Assembly: GCF_002252505.1 (NCBI RefSeq)
Contig: NZ_NNRL01000153.1
Location: 1-64,000, forward strand
Direction of reading: 5' to 3'
DNA from: Brucella grignonensis
GTDB lineage: Bacteria > Pseudomonadota > Alphaproteobacteria > Rhizobiales > Rhizobiaceae
DNA: 64,000 nucleotides
Shown: positions 1 to 7,739 of the stretch, in pieces
Position numbering within the stretch: position 1 is the stretch's first letter
Layout: the number at the start of each line of letters is the position of its first letter
Program-made: the position numbers and the translations under genes
The notes under the pieces: generated by a model
Databases searched by the model: none
Seen by the model: only the letters and a program-made list of their open reading frames with translations
What the model was told of the DNA's origin: nothing

Positions 1-126
1 CTTGAGCCCGCCCTTTCTTGCCGTAGCGAGCGGAGCTTTTTCTTCGACTTCTCCAGTAGCCAAGTCCACAATAGGCTTGGCAAGCTAATTGGGGTCGCGT
101 GGACGCTTAGGCTTTTGATCTGTCAT
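1..126 (-). pseudogene. Broken conserved rhizobial small protein, interrupted by a nonsense codon and cut by the window edge
   Basis: Reading down from an ATG at 124-126 on the minus strand gives MTDQKPKRPRDPN, then a TAG at 85-87. The same frame continues with LAKPIVDLATGEVEE and ends at the window edge in ARKGGLK. I recall a small conserved protein of Rhizobiales that starts MTDQKPKRPRDPNQLAK and carries a GRKGGLKGG stretch. The TAG stands where that family has Gln, a single-base CAG-to-TAG change. The rest of the gene lies outside the window. A sequencing error is possible, and the family identification is from memory. Confidence 0.55.
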
Positions 127-287
127 ACTTAGAATATGACATTCAAGTTTGACGATTCCCAGACTGAATTTCAAACTGACCCACGACCGCGCGAAGTGAA
201 AGCTCCACGTTTGGATTATCTAACTTAAATATATGATTGATAATAAACGAAACTTCGTTTCCAAACATTCTTCCCTTTAGAGAAGAA

Positions 288-364
288 TGGCGCGAGTGAC
301 GGGGCTCGAACCCGCGACCTCCGGCGTGACAGGCCGGCACTCTAACCAACTGAGCTACACCCGC
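288..364 (-). tRNA. tRNA-Asp (GTC anticodon)
   Basis: The minus strand reads GCGGGTGTAGCTCAGTTGG and so on, with a complete cloverleaf. The acceptor stem GCGGGTG pairs with CACTCGC, the anticodon loop CTGTCAC carries GTC, and the T loop is GGTTCGAGCC. The 3' CCA is encoded at 288-290. This is a standard tRNA-Asp. Confidence 0.97.
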
Positions 365-596
365 GCATTGTTCTGATGTTTTTCAATCAGGAACGCTGCT
401 CATGTATTCGGGAAGTGGAGCAGCGTCAATCGTTTCTATGCGTAAGACCATAAAAAAATTCGGATAATTCTAATTTAGACCTGCATTTGTGGAAAACGTC
501 CGAATTTTTTTCATCCTGGATGCGGACAAATGTTCATCCAGGCGGGATTTTGAGCAAAGTGACACCCCAAAATGTGTGTCGCTTAAATGAGATTCG
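365..596. other. Intergenic region with a 13-bp inverted repeat
   Basis: No gene is visible here. It contains the tRNA-Asp promoter candidate and an inverted repeat: AAAAAAATTCGGA at 452-464 and TCCGAATTTTTTT at 499-511, with a 34-base spacer. The A/T tracts at the outer ends could let it act as a weak bidirectional terminator, but the loop is long. Confidence 0.4.
401..429 (-). promoter_or_regulatory. Putative sigma-70 type promoter of tRNA-Asp
   Basis: On the minus strand, TTGACG (424-429) and TACATG (401-406) are separated by exactly 17 bases. They lie about 37 bases upstream of the tRNA-Asp 5' end, a usual distance for a tRNA promoter. The assignment rests on motif match and position only. 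Confidence 0.4.
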
Positions 597-742
597 TTAT
601 TGCTTGACGGATTCGCCGGTCTTAGGATCGATAAGGTCGCGCTCGGCCGGAGCTCTTATTGCCACGCGCCAAAGTGCGTCTGCAGAAAGCAGCCGAACAC
701 GAGGAAGGCCAATATGGCCAGGGCGATCAAGAGTATTTTCAT
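597..742 (-). pseudogene. Small membrane-anchored protein, apparently frameshifted
   Basis: From the ATG at 740-742 the minus strand encodes a 28-residue peptide. It starts MKILLIALAILAFLVFGCF, a clear membrane segment, and stops at 656-658. The reading frame shifted by one base continues as ALWRVAIRAPAERDLIDPKT and a short tail to a stop at 597-599. Joined by one indel near 680-690, the two parts make a plausible protein of about 47 residues: an N-terminal anchor plus a charged tail. I do not recognise a named family. The alternative is a genuine 28-residue membrane peptide with the tail being chance. Confidence 0.4.
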
Positions 743-760
743 TTTCCGATCATCCGCATT

Positions 761-799
761 GTTCAGATCACATACAAGAAAACTGTATGTGATCTGAAC
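761..799. repeat. Perfect 16-bp inverted repeat
   Basis: GTTCAGATCACATACA (761-776) and its exact reverse complement (784-799) flank a 7-base loop. It lies between the end of the DoxX gene and the small broken gene, both on the minus strand. There is no adjacent T-tract, so it is not a typical intrinsic terminator. It could be an operator or a factor-dependent terminator. Confidence 0.6.
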
Positions 800-834
800 C
801 TGTCAGATTGATCGGTTTCAGGGAATGATCTTGA

Positions 835-1221
835 TCAACGGTTACGATTATCGACCGAAAACGCACCAGCGCCGGTCGCTACCAGCGTCAGAAATACGAA
901 GCAGAAGAGAATGGCTGCATCACCGCCGTTGGCGACAGGGAAAAAGCTCTTCGGGAAGTGCGCCATAAAATAAGCAAAGGCCATATGGCCCGAAAGAATG
1001 AAGGCGACAGGACGAGTGAACCAGCCTAGGAAAATCAACGCACCACCGACGATTTCAAGCAAGGCCGATGCGAGCTGAATTGCAGACAAGCTGTCAGGCC
1101 CTGCGATTGGAAAGCCGAACGCTTTTTGCGTGCCATGTTCAAAATAGAGTAGCGCGGTCACGACGCGCAGGATGCCAATAGCATAGCGTTGATACTTATT
1201 GAGCAAGCTGGATTCTGCCAT
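835..1221 (-). CDS. DoxX family membrane protein
   Basis: This is a protein of about 128 residues with four hydrophobic segments and the DoxX-family pattern: an N-terminal LRVVTALLYFEHGTQKAFGF, a GGALIFLGWFTRPVAF stretch and a helix with GHMAFAYFMAHFP. DoxX proteins are small inner-membrane proteins of poorly defined function, linked in some bacteria to redox or sulfur stress. The start at 1221 (MAESSLL) is preferred because GGAG lies 8 bases upstream; an in-frame ATG at 1233 would add four residues. The gene stands alone, with a perfect hairpin at 761-799 downstream. The family call is strong, the substrate unknown. Confidence 0.88.
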   Translation of the reverse strand: MAESSLLNKYQRYAIGILRVVTALLYFEHGTQKAFGFPIAGPDSLSAIQLASALLEIVGGALIFLGWFTRPVAFILSGHMAFAYFMAHFPKSFFPVANGGDAAILFCFVFLTLVATGAGAFSVDNRNR

Positions 1222-1635
1222 CAGTTTCTCCAAATATGAGTTTTTAATTCAACAAACTCATGAAGCCAAAAATGTGAGAAAATGCAAGAAGTTGCTAATT
1301 TATATTCCACGCAAGCCCATCTGGTGATCTGATTCCGGCGTTTGTATCCCTCGGTTGCAAGTGTTGGACAAATGTCGGAATCAAAATGACCACTCGTAAC
1401 TTTATGAACCTGGTGGATTTTTCGAATGTGGCGTTTGAAACTGCATTTATGTCAGTCGGGATTCATACGTCAGATTCAATCCACTAACGACAGCGCGATT
1501 GCCCGAGTTTAACCTCAAACCGTCGCAGTCCGATCATTCCATTTTCACAAGCTTGGAGGCAATGGTCGCTCTGAGGGAGCCGGGGCCGGCAATGATCCGA
1601 TATTGATCCTCTTTCTATAACAGCCCGAAAATAAA
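1222..1635. other. Intergenic region holding a diverged two-module palindromic repeat
   Basis: No coding region is supported. Positions 1321-1487 are a diverged copy of the palindromic element described at 21635-21801. The remainder (1222-1320 and 1488-1635) shows nothing recognisable; it should contain the doxX promoter. Confidence 0.5.
1321..1487 (+). repeat. Two-module palindromic repeat, copy A (diverged)
   Basis: The first module runs from CTGGTGATCTGATTCCG to CGGAATC...GACCACTCG (about 1321-1396). The second runs from CTGGTGGATTTTTCGAA to TTCAATCCACTA (about 1410-1487). Order, length (167 bp) and much of the sequence match the better preserved copy at 21635-21801. Mismatches in the arms suggest an older copy. 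Confidence 0.7.
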
Positions 1636-1709
1636 TGGAGCGGGTAGCGGGAATCGAACCCGCGCATTCAGCTTGGGAAGCTAGCAGGCTACCATTACAT
1701 CATACCCGC
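1636..1709 (-). tRNA. tRNA-Gly (CCC anticodon)
   Basis: The minus strand begins GCGGGTATGATGTAATGG. The acceptor GCGGGTA pairs with TACCCGC, the anticodon loop TTCCCAA gives CCC, the T loop GGTTCGATTCC is standard, and CCA is encoded at 1636-1638. The anticodon stem has a C-A mismatch and a T-G wobble at its outer end, so the stem is weaker than usual, but the gene looks intact. Confidence 0.93.
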
Positions 1710-1912
1710 CCGGTATCGATCCATCCTAGCAAGACAGACGGCGGCACGCCAGTGCTGTCGGAAGTGCCAGCATGTTTGCTGCAATCTTATCGTCTTCCGG
1801 TCCGATCATTAATAGACGTAAGAAGATTTCATTGCCACTCCCATTGATATCCGTAAATCCGTCGCCATTTGCGGTACTCAATATTTCAAATCGGAATGTC
1901 CAACAGGTACCT

Positions 1913-2800
1913 ATGGCCACATCTTGCAAGCGCCGAGCATTGCTGATCGTCAATCCGAAAGCCCGCAACGGCAAAGGGTTTAATACCGACATGCGTGGGA
2001 TACTCGAGCGCGGTGGCATCTCACTCATTGAGAAGACGGCGAAGGGCGATGAAACCATTTCTGATGTTATCCGCGCCAATAGCGAAGTGGATTTAGCTAT
2101 TGTTGGGGGCGGTGATGGTACATTGAATGCAGCCGCACCGGGCCTCGTCGAAACGAAGGTACCGCTGGCCATACTGCCGCTTGGCACCGCGAACGATTTT
2201 GCTCGTACAATTGGCATTCCCGCTGATCCTACAGAAGCGACGCGACAGCTGCTCACTTACAAGCAGCATCCCATTGATTTGGGTGAAGTGAATGGCCACC
2301 TCTATTTCAATGTGGCCAGTATCGGTTTTAGTGCGGAACTCGCGCAGAAACTCAGCGCAGAGGCCAAGAAGAAGTGGGGTAAACTGGGCTACGCCATTGC
2401 GGCAGGCCGTATTCTGATGCGTTCGGAGCTCTTTACGGCCTATCTCGATCATGATGGGATTACGGAGCAGATAAAGACGCTTCAGGTTTCGGTTGGAAAT
2501 GGCAAGTTTTACGGCGGTGGCATGGCTGTCGAAAAAGATGCCGCCATAGATGATGGCAAGCTCGACTTTTACAGCCTCGAAGTCGATCATTGGTGGAAAT
2601 TGTTGCGCCTGCTGCCCAGCCTGCGTCAAGGGACGCAGTCGAAATGGGATGATGTTCGCGCATTTCCAACAACAGAAGTTATCATCCGCACCAAAAAACC
2701 GAGGCCGGTGAACACTGACGGTGAGCTATCAACCTGGACGCCAGCCCACTTTCGCTTGCATCGCGAAGCGGTCAACGCTTACAGGCCATCCTCTTTTTGA
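1913..2800 (+). CDS. YegS/BmrU-like lipid kinase (diacylglycerol kinase catalytic domain)
   Basis: This 295-residue protein has the DAGK catalytic-domain pattern: LLIVNPKARNGKG near the N-terminus, the glycine-rich GGGDGTLNAAAPG and PLGTANDFART. The family transfers phosphate from ATP to lipid or sphingoid acceptors; the substrate here is unknown. The start MATSCKRR at 1913 is chosen because the domain begins at once after it and AGG lies just upstream. An open frame runs 47 codons further back, but that part has no family character. The gene is unrelated to the small membrane DgkA at 26374. Confidence 0.9.
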   Translation: MATSCKRRALLIVNPKARNGKGFNTDMRGILERGGISLIEKTAKGDETISDVIRANSEVDLAIVGGGDGTLNAAAPGLVETKVPLAILPLGTANDFARTIGIPADPTEATRQLLTYKQHPIDLGEVNGHLYFNVASIGFSAELAQKLSAEAKKKWGKLGYAIAAGRILMRSELFTAYLDHDGITEQIKTLQVSVGNGKFYGGGMAVEKDAAIDDGKLDFYSLEVDHWWKLLRLLPSLRQGTQSKWDDVRAFPTTEVIIRTKKPRPVNTDGELSTWTPAHFRLHREAVNAYRPSSF

Positions 2801-2805
2801 TAAAA

Positions 2806-2836
2806 AATGGCCCGCTCTTTGAAAAGCGGGCCCAAT
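2806..2836 (-). terminator. Hairpin terminator between convergent units
   Basis: GGCCCGCT and AAGCGGGCC form a stem (2809-2832). On the minus strand it is followed by a T-run, seen as AAAAAA at 2803-2808 on the plus strand. The polarity implies transcription arriving on the minus strand, which fits the small minus-strand ORF at 2845-2985. It may also end the lipid kinase transcript, though the plus side has no T-run. Confidence 0.6.
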
Positions 2837-2844
2837 TCATGACG

Positions 2845-2985
2845 TTAGGTGACTGGCTCGGAGGTCATAAGAGCCGTAGATGAAACGGCTGAAGCGCCCA
2901 ATAGTTCCATCATCAGTAGAAAAAGTACCAGGTAAACAGAATAGCGATGAATGATACGCCGAGAAGCCAAAGGATTAGAGCGCAT
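2845..2985 (-). CDS. Possible small membrane protein starting inside a RIME repeat
   Basis: A 46-residue frame starts at an ATG lying within the palindromic repeat and reads MRSNPLASRR, then one hydrophobic helix (YLVLFLLMMELLG), ending TSEPVT. It stops 12 bases before a minus-strand terminator. A second frame over the same bases reads LILWLLGVSFIAILFTWYFFY and ends in two TGA codons at 2910-2915. That frame looks like a typical tiny membrane protein whose start was removed by the repeat. I cannot decide between the two; either is a hypothesis. Confidence 0.3.
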   Translation of the reverse strand: MRSNPLASRRIIHRYSVYLVLFLLMMELLGASAVSSTALMTSEPVT

Positions 2986-3078
2986 CCCGAAAAGTGTGAA
3001 ACGGTTTTTGGACAAAGATGCGCATTAAAACAAATATTTAGAGCGCCGATTTGATCCAATCAGATCGAAATGCGCTCT
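2977..3078 (+). repeat. RIME/Bru-RS-like palindromic repeat, copy 1
   Basis: The element runs from AGAGCGCATCCCGAAAAGTG to GATCGAAATGCGCTCT, with an internal AGAGCGCCGATTTGATCC boundary between two palindromes. It matches copies at 23178, 41515 and 51767 almost base for base. RIME elements are known as intergenic mosaic repeats of Rhizobiales, and Bru-RS1/2 are similar-sized Brucella palindromes. Confidence 0.85.
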
Positions 3079-3299
3079 GGTGTACGGAACATGTCCGTTT
3101 TTGCCCCTTGTCGAAAAATCAATGCTTTATCGGTCTTTTTATACCCTTTTTACTGTGACGAAATTTATTAACCTACATCGACTCAAATGTGGGATTTGCA
3201 AAACCTTTAATGATCCGTCAATAATTCGGTGACATCACTGTATCCTAAAAGATATTTTCGACGTGTTGGGTCGTGTAAAGAGTTGCGGGCGTGCGGCGT
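2986..3299. other. Intergenic region upstream of rlpA
   Basis: Beyond the repeat copy that ends at 3078, no gene is visible. The A/T-rich stretch at about 3130-3250 should hold the rlpA promoter, but I cannot assign clear boxes. Confidence 0.3.
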
Positions 3300-4529
3300 A
3301 TGAGTTCAAACGGATGGCGAAACCGTGTTAAAAGTGCAGGCCTATCGATAACGTGTGAAAAGCGCGGATCGACTGCTATGTTGACATTCATGGCGCTGGC
3401 TGTGGCTTTGGCGGGTTGTGCAAGCGCTCCCGAGCCAAAATCCAAGAAAAAACATCCAAAAGAATATTTCGCTGAATCCAAATATGGCGTGAAAGCCAGT
3501 CCGCGCGTCACCAGTGTTCAGGGAAAGCCTTTGCCGCGTGGCGGTGGACGTAATCAGGTCGGAAAACCTTATCAGGTTAAAGGTCGCTGGTATTATCCGA
3601 AGGAAAACAAGAATTACGCCTCAACCGGCCGCGCTTCCTGGTATGGCAGCGCTTTCCATGGGCGTCTGACCGCCAACGGCGAAATCTATGACATGACGCA
3701 TTTGACGGCCGCGCATCCAACGATGCCACTGCCAAGTTACGCGCGTGTCACGAATACGTTCAATGGCAGTTCCATTATTGTTCGTGTGAATGACCGTGGA
3801 CCATTTGAACGCGACCGCGTTATCGACCTGTCGCAGAAGGCTGCCGAGATGTTGGATTATCAGCATCATGGGACTGCTGATGTGAAGGTAGAATATGTTG
3901 GGCGTGCGCCACTTGATGGGCAGGATGATGCTTATCTGATGGCGTCTTACCGTTCAGGTAATGGCGATCCTATCGGGCAACCAGCCACGGGCGTCATGAT
4001 GGCCATGAATGCGCCGACACCAACACCTGCGGGTATCGCCGCCATGCCGGTTCCACAGTCTTCGCCATTTGAAGTTAATCCCGCTTATGGCGATGGTGAA
4101 ATGCCGTTGCTTCCCGCAAATGTTCCAGTTCCATCGCAGCGTCCGGCTGGCAGCTTTGGCGTCGCCACCGCGGCGCGTATTGGCGGTCTTGGCTATGCGT
4201 CGGATCGCTTGGCTGCATCAGCCTATGCAGAAGAGCGTACCTATGGCAGCATCCTGACAGCAAACGCTGTTTCCGATGCATGGAAGCGTCGCAATACGGA
4301 AGATCAGCGTGAATATGTCGAAATCGGCATGTTTAATTCGCTGGAAGATGTGGCGCGGCTGGAAAAATCTCTGCCACGATCTGCGCGTGTGACCCGCACA
4401 AAGATACCGACAGAGCAGGGGGATGTTTACGAGCTGACGGCTTTTGCCGAAAAAGGCAACAATGACGATTTGCTTCGTGCCGCGTGGAATGCCGGAGCGA
4501 CTGACGCATTTGTCGTTCGTCCTGACTGA
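3300..4529 (+). CDS. rlpA: RlpA family septal lytic transglycosylase lipoprotein with SPOR domain
   Basis: This protein of about 409 residues has a lipoprotein signal ending in the lipobox ALAGC (Cys40). The RlpA double-psi beta-barrel domain lies at about residues 105-200 (GRASWYGSAFHGRLTANGE, then VNDRGPFERDRVIDLS). A linker rich in Pro/Ala follows, then a C-terminal SPOR-like domain (VEIGMFNSLEDVARLEKSL). RlpA proteins cleave denuded peptidoglycan glycan strands at the septum and are recruited by SPOR. A GTG nine bases earlier (3291) is an alternative start. It heads a block with the PBP5-like gene and tmk, an order familiar in alphaproteobacteria. Confidence 0.92.
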   Translation: MSSNGWRNRVKSAGLSITCEKRGSTAMLTFMALAVALAGCASAPEPKSKKKHPKEYFAESKYGVKASPRVTSVQGKPLPRGGGRNQVGKPYQVKGRWYYPKENKNYASTGRASWYGSAFHGRLTANGEIYDMTHLTAAHPTMPLPSYARVTNTFNGSSIIVRVNDRGPFERDRVIDLSQKAAEMLDYQHHGTADVKVEYVGRAPLDGQDDAYLMASYRSGNGDPIGQPATGVMMAMNAPTPTPAGIAAMPVPQSSPFEVNPAYGDGEMPLLPANVPVPSQRPAGSFGVATAARIGGLGYASDRLAASAYAEERTYGSILTANAVSDAWKRRNTEDQREYVEIGMFNSLEDVARLEKSLPRSARVTRTKIPTEQGDVYELTAFAEKGNNDDLLRAAWNAGATDAFVVRPD

Positions 4530-4570
4530 TTTTGGCCGGAAAGGCTACGAAGGCTCGTCGGAAGTTGAAA

Positions 4571-4668
4571 GTATTTAAGCTAAAAGTGTGAAACAGTTTT
4601 CGCAATATAATACTTAAAAACAAATAGATAGAGCGGTTCCAACGATTCAATCTTAATTGGACCGCTCT
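4571..4668 (+). repeat. Diverged RIME-like repeat, copy 2
   Basis: Positions 4571-4629 keep the AAAAGTGTGAAACAGTTTTCG core of the first module. Positions 4630-4668 form a palindrome bounded by AGAGCGGT and ACCGCTCT. It sits between rlpA and the PBP5-like gene, ending about 17 bases before the latter's start. The arm sequence differs from the AGAGCGCATCC type, so this is another subfamily. Confidence 0.65.
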
Positions 4669-4685
4669 AAGCAGACGGGTAAAGC

Positions 4686-5870
4686 ATGGGGCGTTTTTCA
4701 AACAGCGTAAAGCTTGTAGCAGCAGTTTCCGTTGCGGTTTCGATGACTGTGCCGGGTTATGCAGAGACTGTGCAGGCTGCATTCGCTACCAAGGCGCCCC
4801 AAGTCCTGTTACTCGACGATAAGAGCGGCACCATTCTTCTGTCAAAAAATCCGGACATGAAGGTGCCGCCCGCATCGCTGGCCAAACTGATGACGGCTGA
4901 AGTTGTCTTTGAAGCACTTGAAAAGGGCCAGACAACGCTCGAAACCAGCTATCCCGTTTCTGAATATGCGTGGCGCACCGGCGGCGCACCTTCTGGCACT
5001 TCAACGATGTTTGCCAAGATCAAGTCGACCCCTACTGTAGCCGATCTGTTGCAGGGCATGATCGTGCAGGCGGCCAATGATGGCGCCATCATTCTCGCCG
5101 AAGGTCTGTCAGGCAGCGAAGCGACCTTTGCGCAAAGGATGAACGAGCGTGCAAAGGAATTGGGGCTCACCGGCTCGAATTTCGTGAACTCAACTGGGCT
5201 GCCCGCGGCAGGACAAACGGTAACACTATCCGACCTCATAAAACTCGCCCGACATATTCATAGCGCTCATCCCGAACACTACACCTATTACGCGCAGCCA
5301 GCATTTACCTGGAACAACATCATGCAACGCAATCGAAACCCGCTTTTGCGGCTCGATATTGGTGCTGATGGTTTGGGAACAGGCTACACTGAAGCGTCTG
5401 GCTATGCTCTGGTCGGCTCGGCAGAGCAGAATGGTCGCAGGCTGTTTCTTGCAATGAGCGGCTTGACCAGCATCAAGGAGCGTGAGGAAGAAGCGAAAAA
5501 TCTTATCCAATGGGGTATGACTTCATTTGATACTGTCAGTATTTATTCGGCTAACGAAAAGGTCGGTATTGCTCAGGTTTTCGGTGGCTCCGCCTCCAGC
5601 GTCCCGCTCAAAGTCAAAGATAGTGTCGAGTTGCTGCTTCCCAAGGAAGGGCGTGACAAGCTCAAAGCCCGTGTTTCCTACCAGGGGCCGTTAAACGCGC
5701 CTATCGAGGCCGATACACAAGTCGGGATGCTGCAATTTGAACTGAACGGCAATGTGGTTCAGCAAATGCCGCTTTACACGGAGCAAGCGGTGCCTGTCGG
5801 CAGTCTCTCACAGCGAGCAATGGGGGCAGCACTTGAACTCTCCACGGGCTGGCTGAGGAAATATTTGTAA
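4686..5870 (+). CDS. D-alanyl-D-alanine carboxypeptidase-like protein (PBP5/DacF family) with altered active-site motifs
   Basis: This 394-residue exported protein has a signal peptide of about 26 residues and the S11 peptidase fold. The first motif is intact (SLAK, Ser64-Lys67). The second, normally SxN (SGN or SAN), reads A-A-N at 129-131. The third, normally K(H)TG, reads G-T-G at 231-233 in [11 protein letters not shown]. The PBP5 C-terminal beta domain follows at about 275-370 and ends in a short amphipathic tail. Family members trim pentapeptides in periplasmic peptidoglycan. With two of three motifs changed, activity here may be low or lost. It lies upstream of tmk-holB-metG. Confidence 0.9.
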   Translation: MGRFSNSVKLVAAVSVAVSMTVPGYAETVQAAFATKAPQVLLLDDKSGTILLSKNPDMKVPPASLAKLMTAEVVFEALEKGQTTLETSYPVSEYAWRTGGAPSGTSTMFAKIKSTPTVADLLQGMIVQAANDGAIILAEGLSGSEATFAQRMNERAKELGLTGSNFVNSTGLPAAGQTVTLSDLIKLARHIHSAHPEHYTYYAQPAFTWNNIMQRNRNPLLRLDIGADGLGTGYTEASGYALVGSAEQNGRRLFLAMSGLTSIKEREEEAKNLIQWGMTSFDTVSIYSANEKVGIAQVFGGSASSVPLKVKDSVELLLPKEGRDKLKARVSYQGPLNAPIEADTQVGMLQFELNGNVVQQMPLYTEQAVPVGSLSQRAMGAALELSTGWLRKYL

Positions 5871-5949
5871 ACACTCGACCTCGCTCGCAAACGCCGTTAA
5901 ACAGTTTGAAAGCCTAAACAGGCATGAACTCAATTTTGCGGAAGTCAGT

Positions 5950-6594
5950 GTGACCGGATTGTTCATTACATTCGAGGGTGGGGAAGGCGCGGGTAAATCG
6001 ACCCAGATCGCCTTGCTGGCAGAGCATCTGCGCACTCTTGGTCTTGATCCGCTGATAACGCGCGAACCGGGTGGTTCCGCGGGTGCCGAAGCTGTGCGGC
6101 ATGTGATTCTGAGCGGTAATGCCGAAAACTACGGTCCTGCCATGGAGGCGCTGCTCTTCGCTGCGGCTCGTGCCGATCACGTGGATCAGCTAATCCGACC
6201 CGCATTATCCGAGGGCCGCGTTGTGCTTTGCGACCGTTTTATCGATTCGAGCCGTGCCTATCAGGGCGTGACCGGAAATCTGGATGCCACCTATATGGCA
6301 GCTATCGAACGTATTGCTATCGATGGCACAATGCCTGATCTCACGATCATTCTTGATATCCCTGCGGAAAAAGGTCTCTCACGCGCAGTCAAGCGTCGCG
6401 GCGCTGATGTGGCCGATCGTTTCGAGAAAGAAGCGATTGCCGTGCATGAAGCGCGGCGTCAGGCATTTCTAGCAATCGCGAAAGCGGAACCAAATCGCTG
6501 CAAGGTGGTCGATGCTGATCGATCTCAGGACGTGATATCAGCCGATATTATTGGCATTGCAGACGAAGTTTTGAAGAAAAAGGGACTTCTGTGA
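5950..6594 (+). CDS. tmk: Thymidylate kinase
   Basis: This 214-residue dTMP kinase makes dTDP for DNA synthesis in the cytoplasm. The P-loop [11 protein letters not shown] is at residues 8-18, the DR motif is in [16 protein letters not shown], and REPGG ([11 protein letters not shown]) is the substrate loop. The start is a GTG with GGAAG nearby. The stop overlaps the GTG start of holB by four bases (GTGA), which implies translational coupling. Confidence 0.97.
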   Translation: MTGLFITFEGGEGAGKSTQIALLAEHLRTLGLDPLITREPGGSAGAEAVRHVILSGNAENYGPAMEALLFAAARADHVDQLIRPALSEGRVVLCDRFIDSSRAYQGVTGNLDATYMAAIERIAIDGTMPDLTIILDIPAEKGLSRAVKRRGADVADRFEKEAIAVHEARRQAFLAIAKAEPNRCKVVDADRSQDVISADIIGIADEVLKKKGLL

Positions 6595-7667
6595 TCGAAG
6601 AACTTGATGTCCCCAAGGCCCATGATTCCATTGAAGGCGTGGCCGAGCCGTCCGCCAGCGATTATCTGACAGGTCACGGCGAAATAGCAGCTTTCCTGGC
6701 ACAGGCTTATCGTGAAGGCCGTATGCATCATGCACTGCTTTTTGAAGGGGAGCAGGGTATCGGCAAGGCAACACTGGCTTTTCATCTGGCCGGCCACATG
6801 CTTGCGCATGGCGACCATAGCTCCGCACCTGAAAACATTGAAACACCTGATTTCAGCAAGCCGCTCTGGCGACAGATCGCAGGCGGTATGCATCCGGCGG
6901 TGTTGCATATTAATCGGCCCTTCGATCAGAAAACCGGCAAGTTCAAGACTGGCATTCCTGTCGAGGAAATTCGCCGCGTCACCCATTTTCTGACCCGTAC
7001 CGCATCAGACGGCGCATGGCGCATTGTCATTGTCGATCCAGCTGACGATATGAACCGTAATGCTGCGAATGCGCTTCTCAAAACTCTGGAAGAGCCACCG
7101 GCACGCGCGATGTTTATTCTTATTTCGCATTCGTCGGGACGGCTTCTGCCAACCATTCGTTCGCGCTGTCAGAGCATCCAGTTCAAGCCGCTCGAAGATG
7201 ATGCGCTGACCGATGCACTTGCACATATTGGACCGAGTGTCGGGCTTGATGCGGATAACATCACTCAATCACTTCTGACGCGCTCTGAAGGCAGTGTTCG
7301 CAAGGCGTTGCTTCTTGTCGCGCATGGTGGTCTGGAGATATCGGATACTGTCGATGCAATCTTGCAGGGACAGAATTTCGACCTGCCAAAAGCACAGGCG
7401 CTTTCCGGTGTTCTCAATGGTCGTGAGGCCGAAGTCCAATATGAACTGTTCCGCGATTATCTTATGAGCCGGATCGCGGACGGGGCTCGACGTTATGCAG
7501 ATTCGGGCCGGTTGCGGGAAGCCGATCAATGGTCGCGTTTCTGGAGCGAACTGACGCGCGAAATTTTGAACGCCGAGACCTATAATCTCGACCGGAAACA
7601 GGCAGTTATGATCCTTTTGGAAAAAACGCATCGCGCTTTTCGATCTGGCATGCCTCCGCTTACGTGA
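6591..7667 (+). CDS. holB: DNA polymerase III delta' subunit
   Basis: This 358-residue AAA+ clamp-loader subunit shows [15 protein letters not shown] as its degenerate P-loop, then [17 protein letters not shown] and an SRC motif ([10 protein letters not shown]). It forms part of the complex that loads the beta clamp on DNA. It starts with GTG overlapping the tmk stop. The tmk-holB-metG-tatD-MBL order is widespread in alphaproteobacteria and supports the call. Confidence 0.96.
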   Translation: MIEELDVPKAHDSIEGVAEPSASDYLTGHGEIAAFLAQAYREGRMHHALLFEGEQGIGKATLAFHLAGHMLAHGDHSSAPENIETPDFSKPLWRQIAGGMHPAVLHINRPFDQKTGKFKTGIPVEEIRRVTHFLTRTASDGAWRIVIVDPADDMNRNAANALLKTLEEPPARAMFILISHSSGRLLPTIRSRCQSIQFKPLEDDALTDALAHIGPSVGLDADNITQSLLTRSEGSVRKALLLVAHGGLEISDTVDAILQGQNFDLPKAQALSGVLNGREAEVQYELFRDYLMSRIADGARRYADSGRLREADQWSRFWSELTREILNAETYNLDRKQAVMILLEKTHRAFRSGMPPLT

Positions 7668-7739
7668 CATGGTGCTTCACTTGCGTTATGTCACCGCTAA
7701 CGTTTTTTAAACACCACCCTTGAAGAAGCCGGATTTCTG

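Noticed and set aside
487..797. Plus-strand open frames of 65-101 codons
   Set aside because: No ribosome site or family resemblance. They run across an inverted repeat and the antisense of the small membrane gene.
1772..1912. In-frame extension of the lipid kinase by 47 residues
   Set aside because: The extension has no family character. The catalytic domain starts right after the ATG at 1913, which has a ribosome site.
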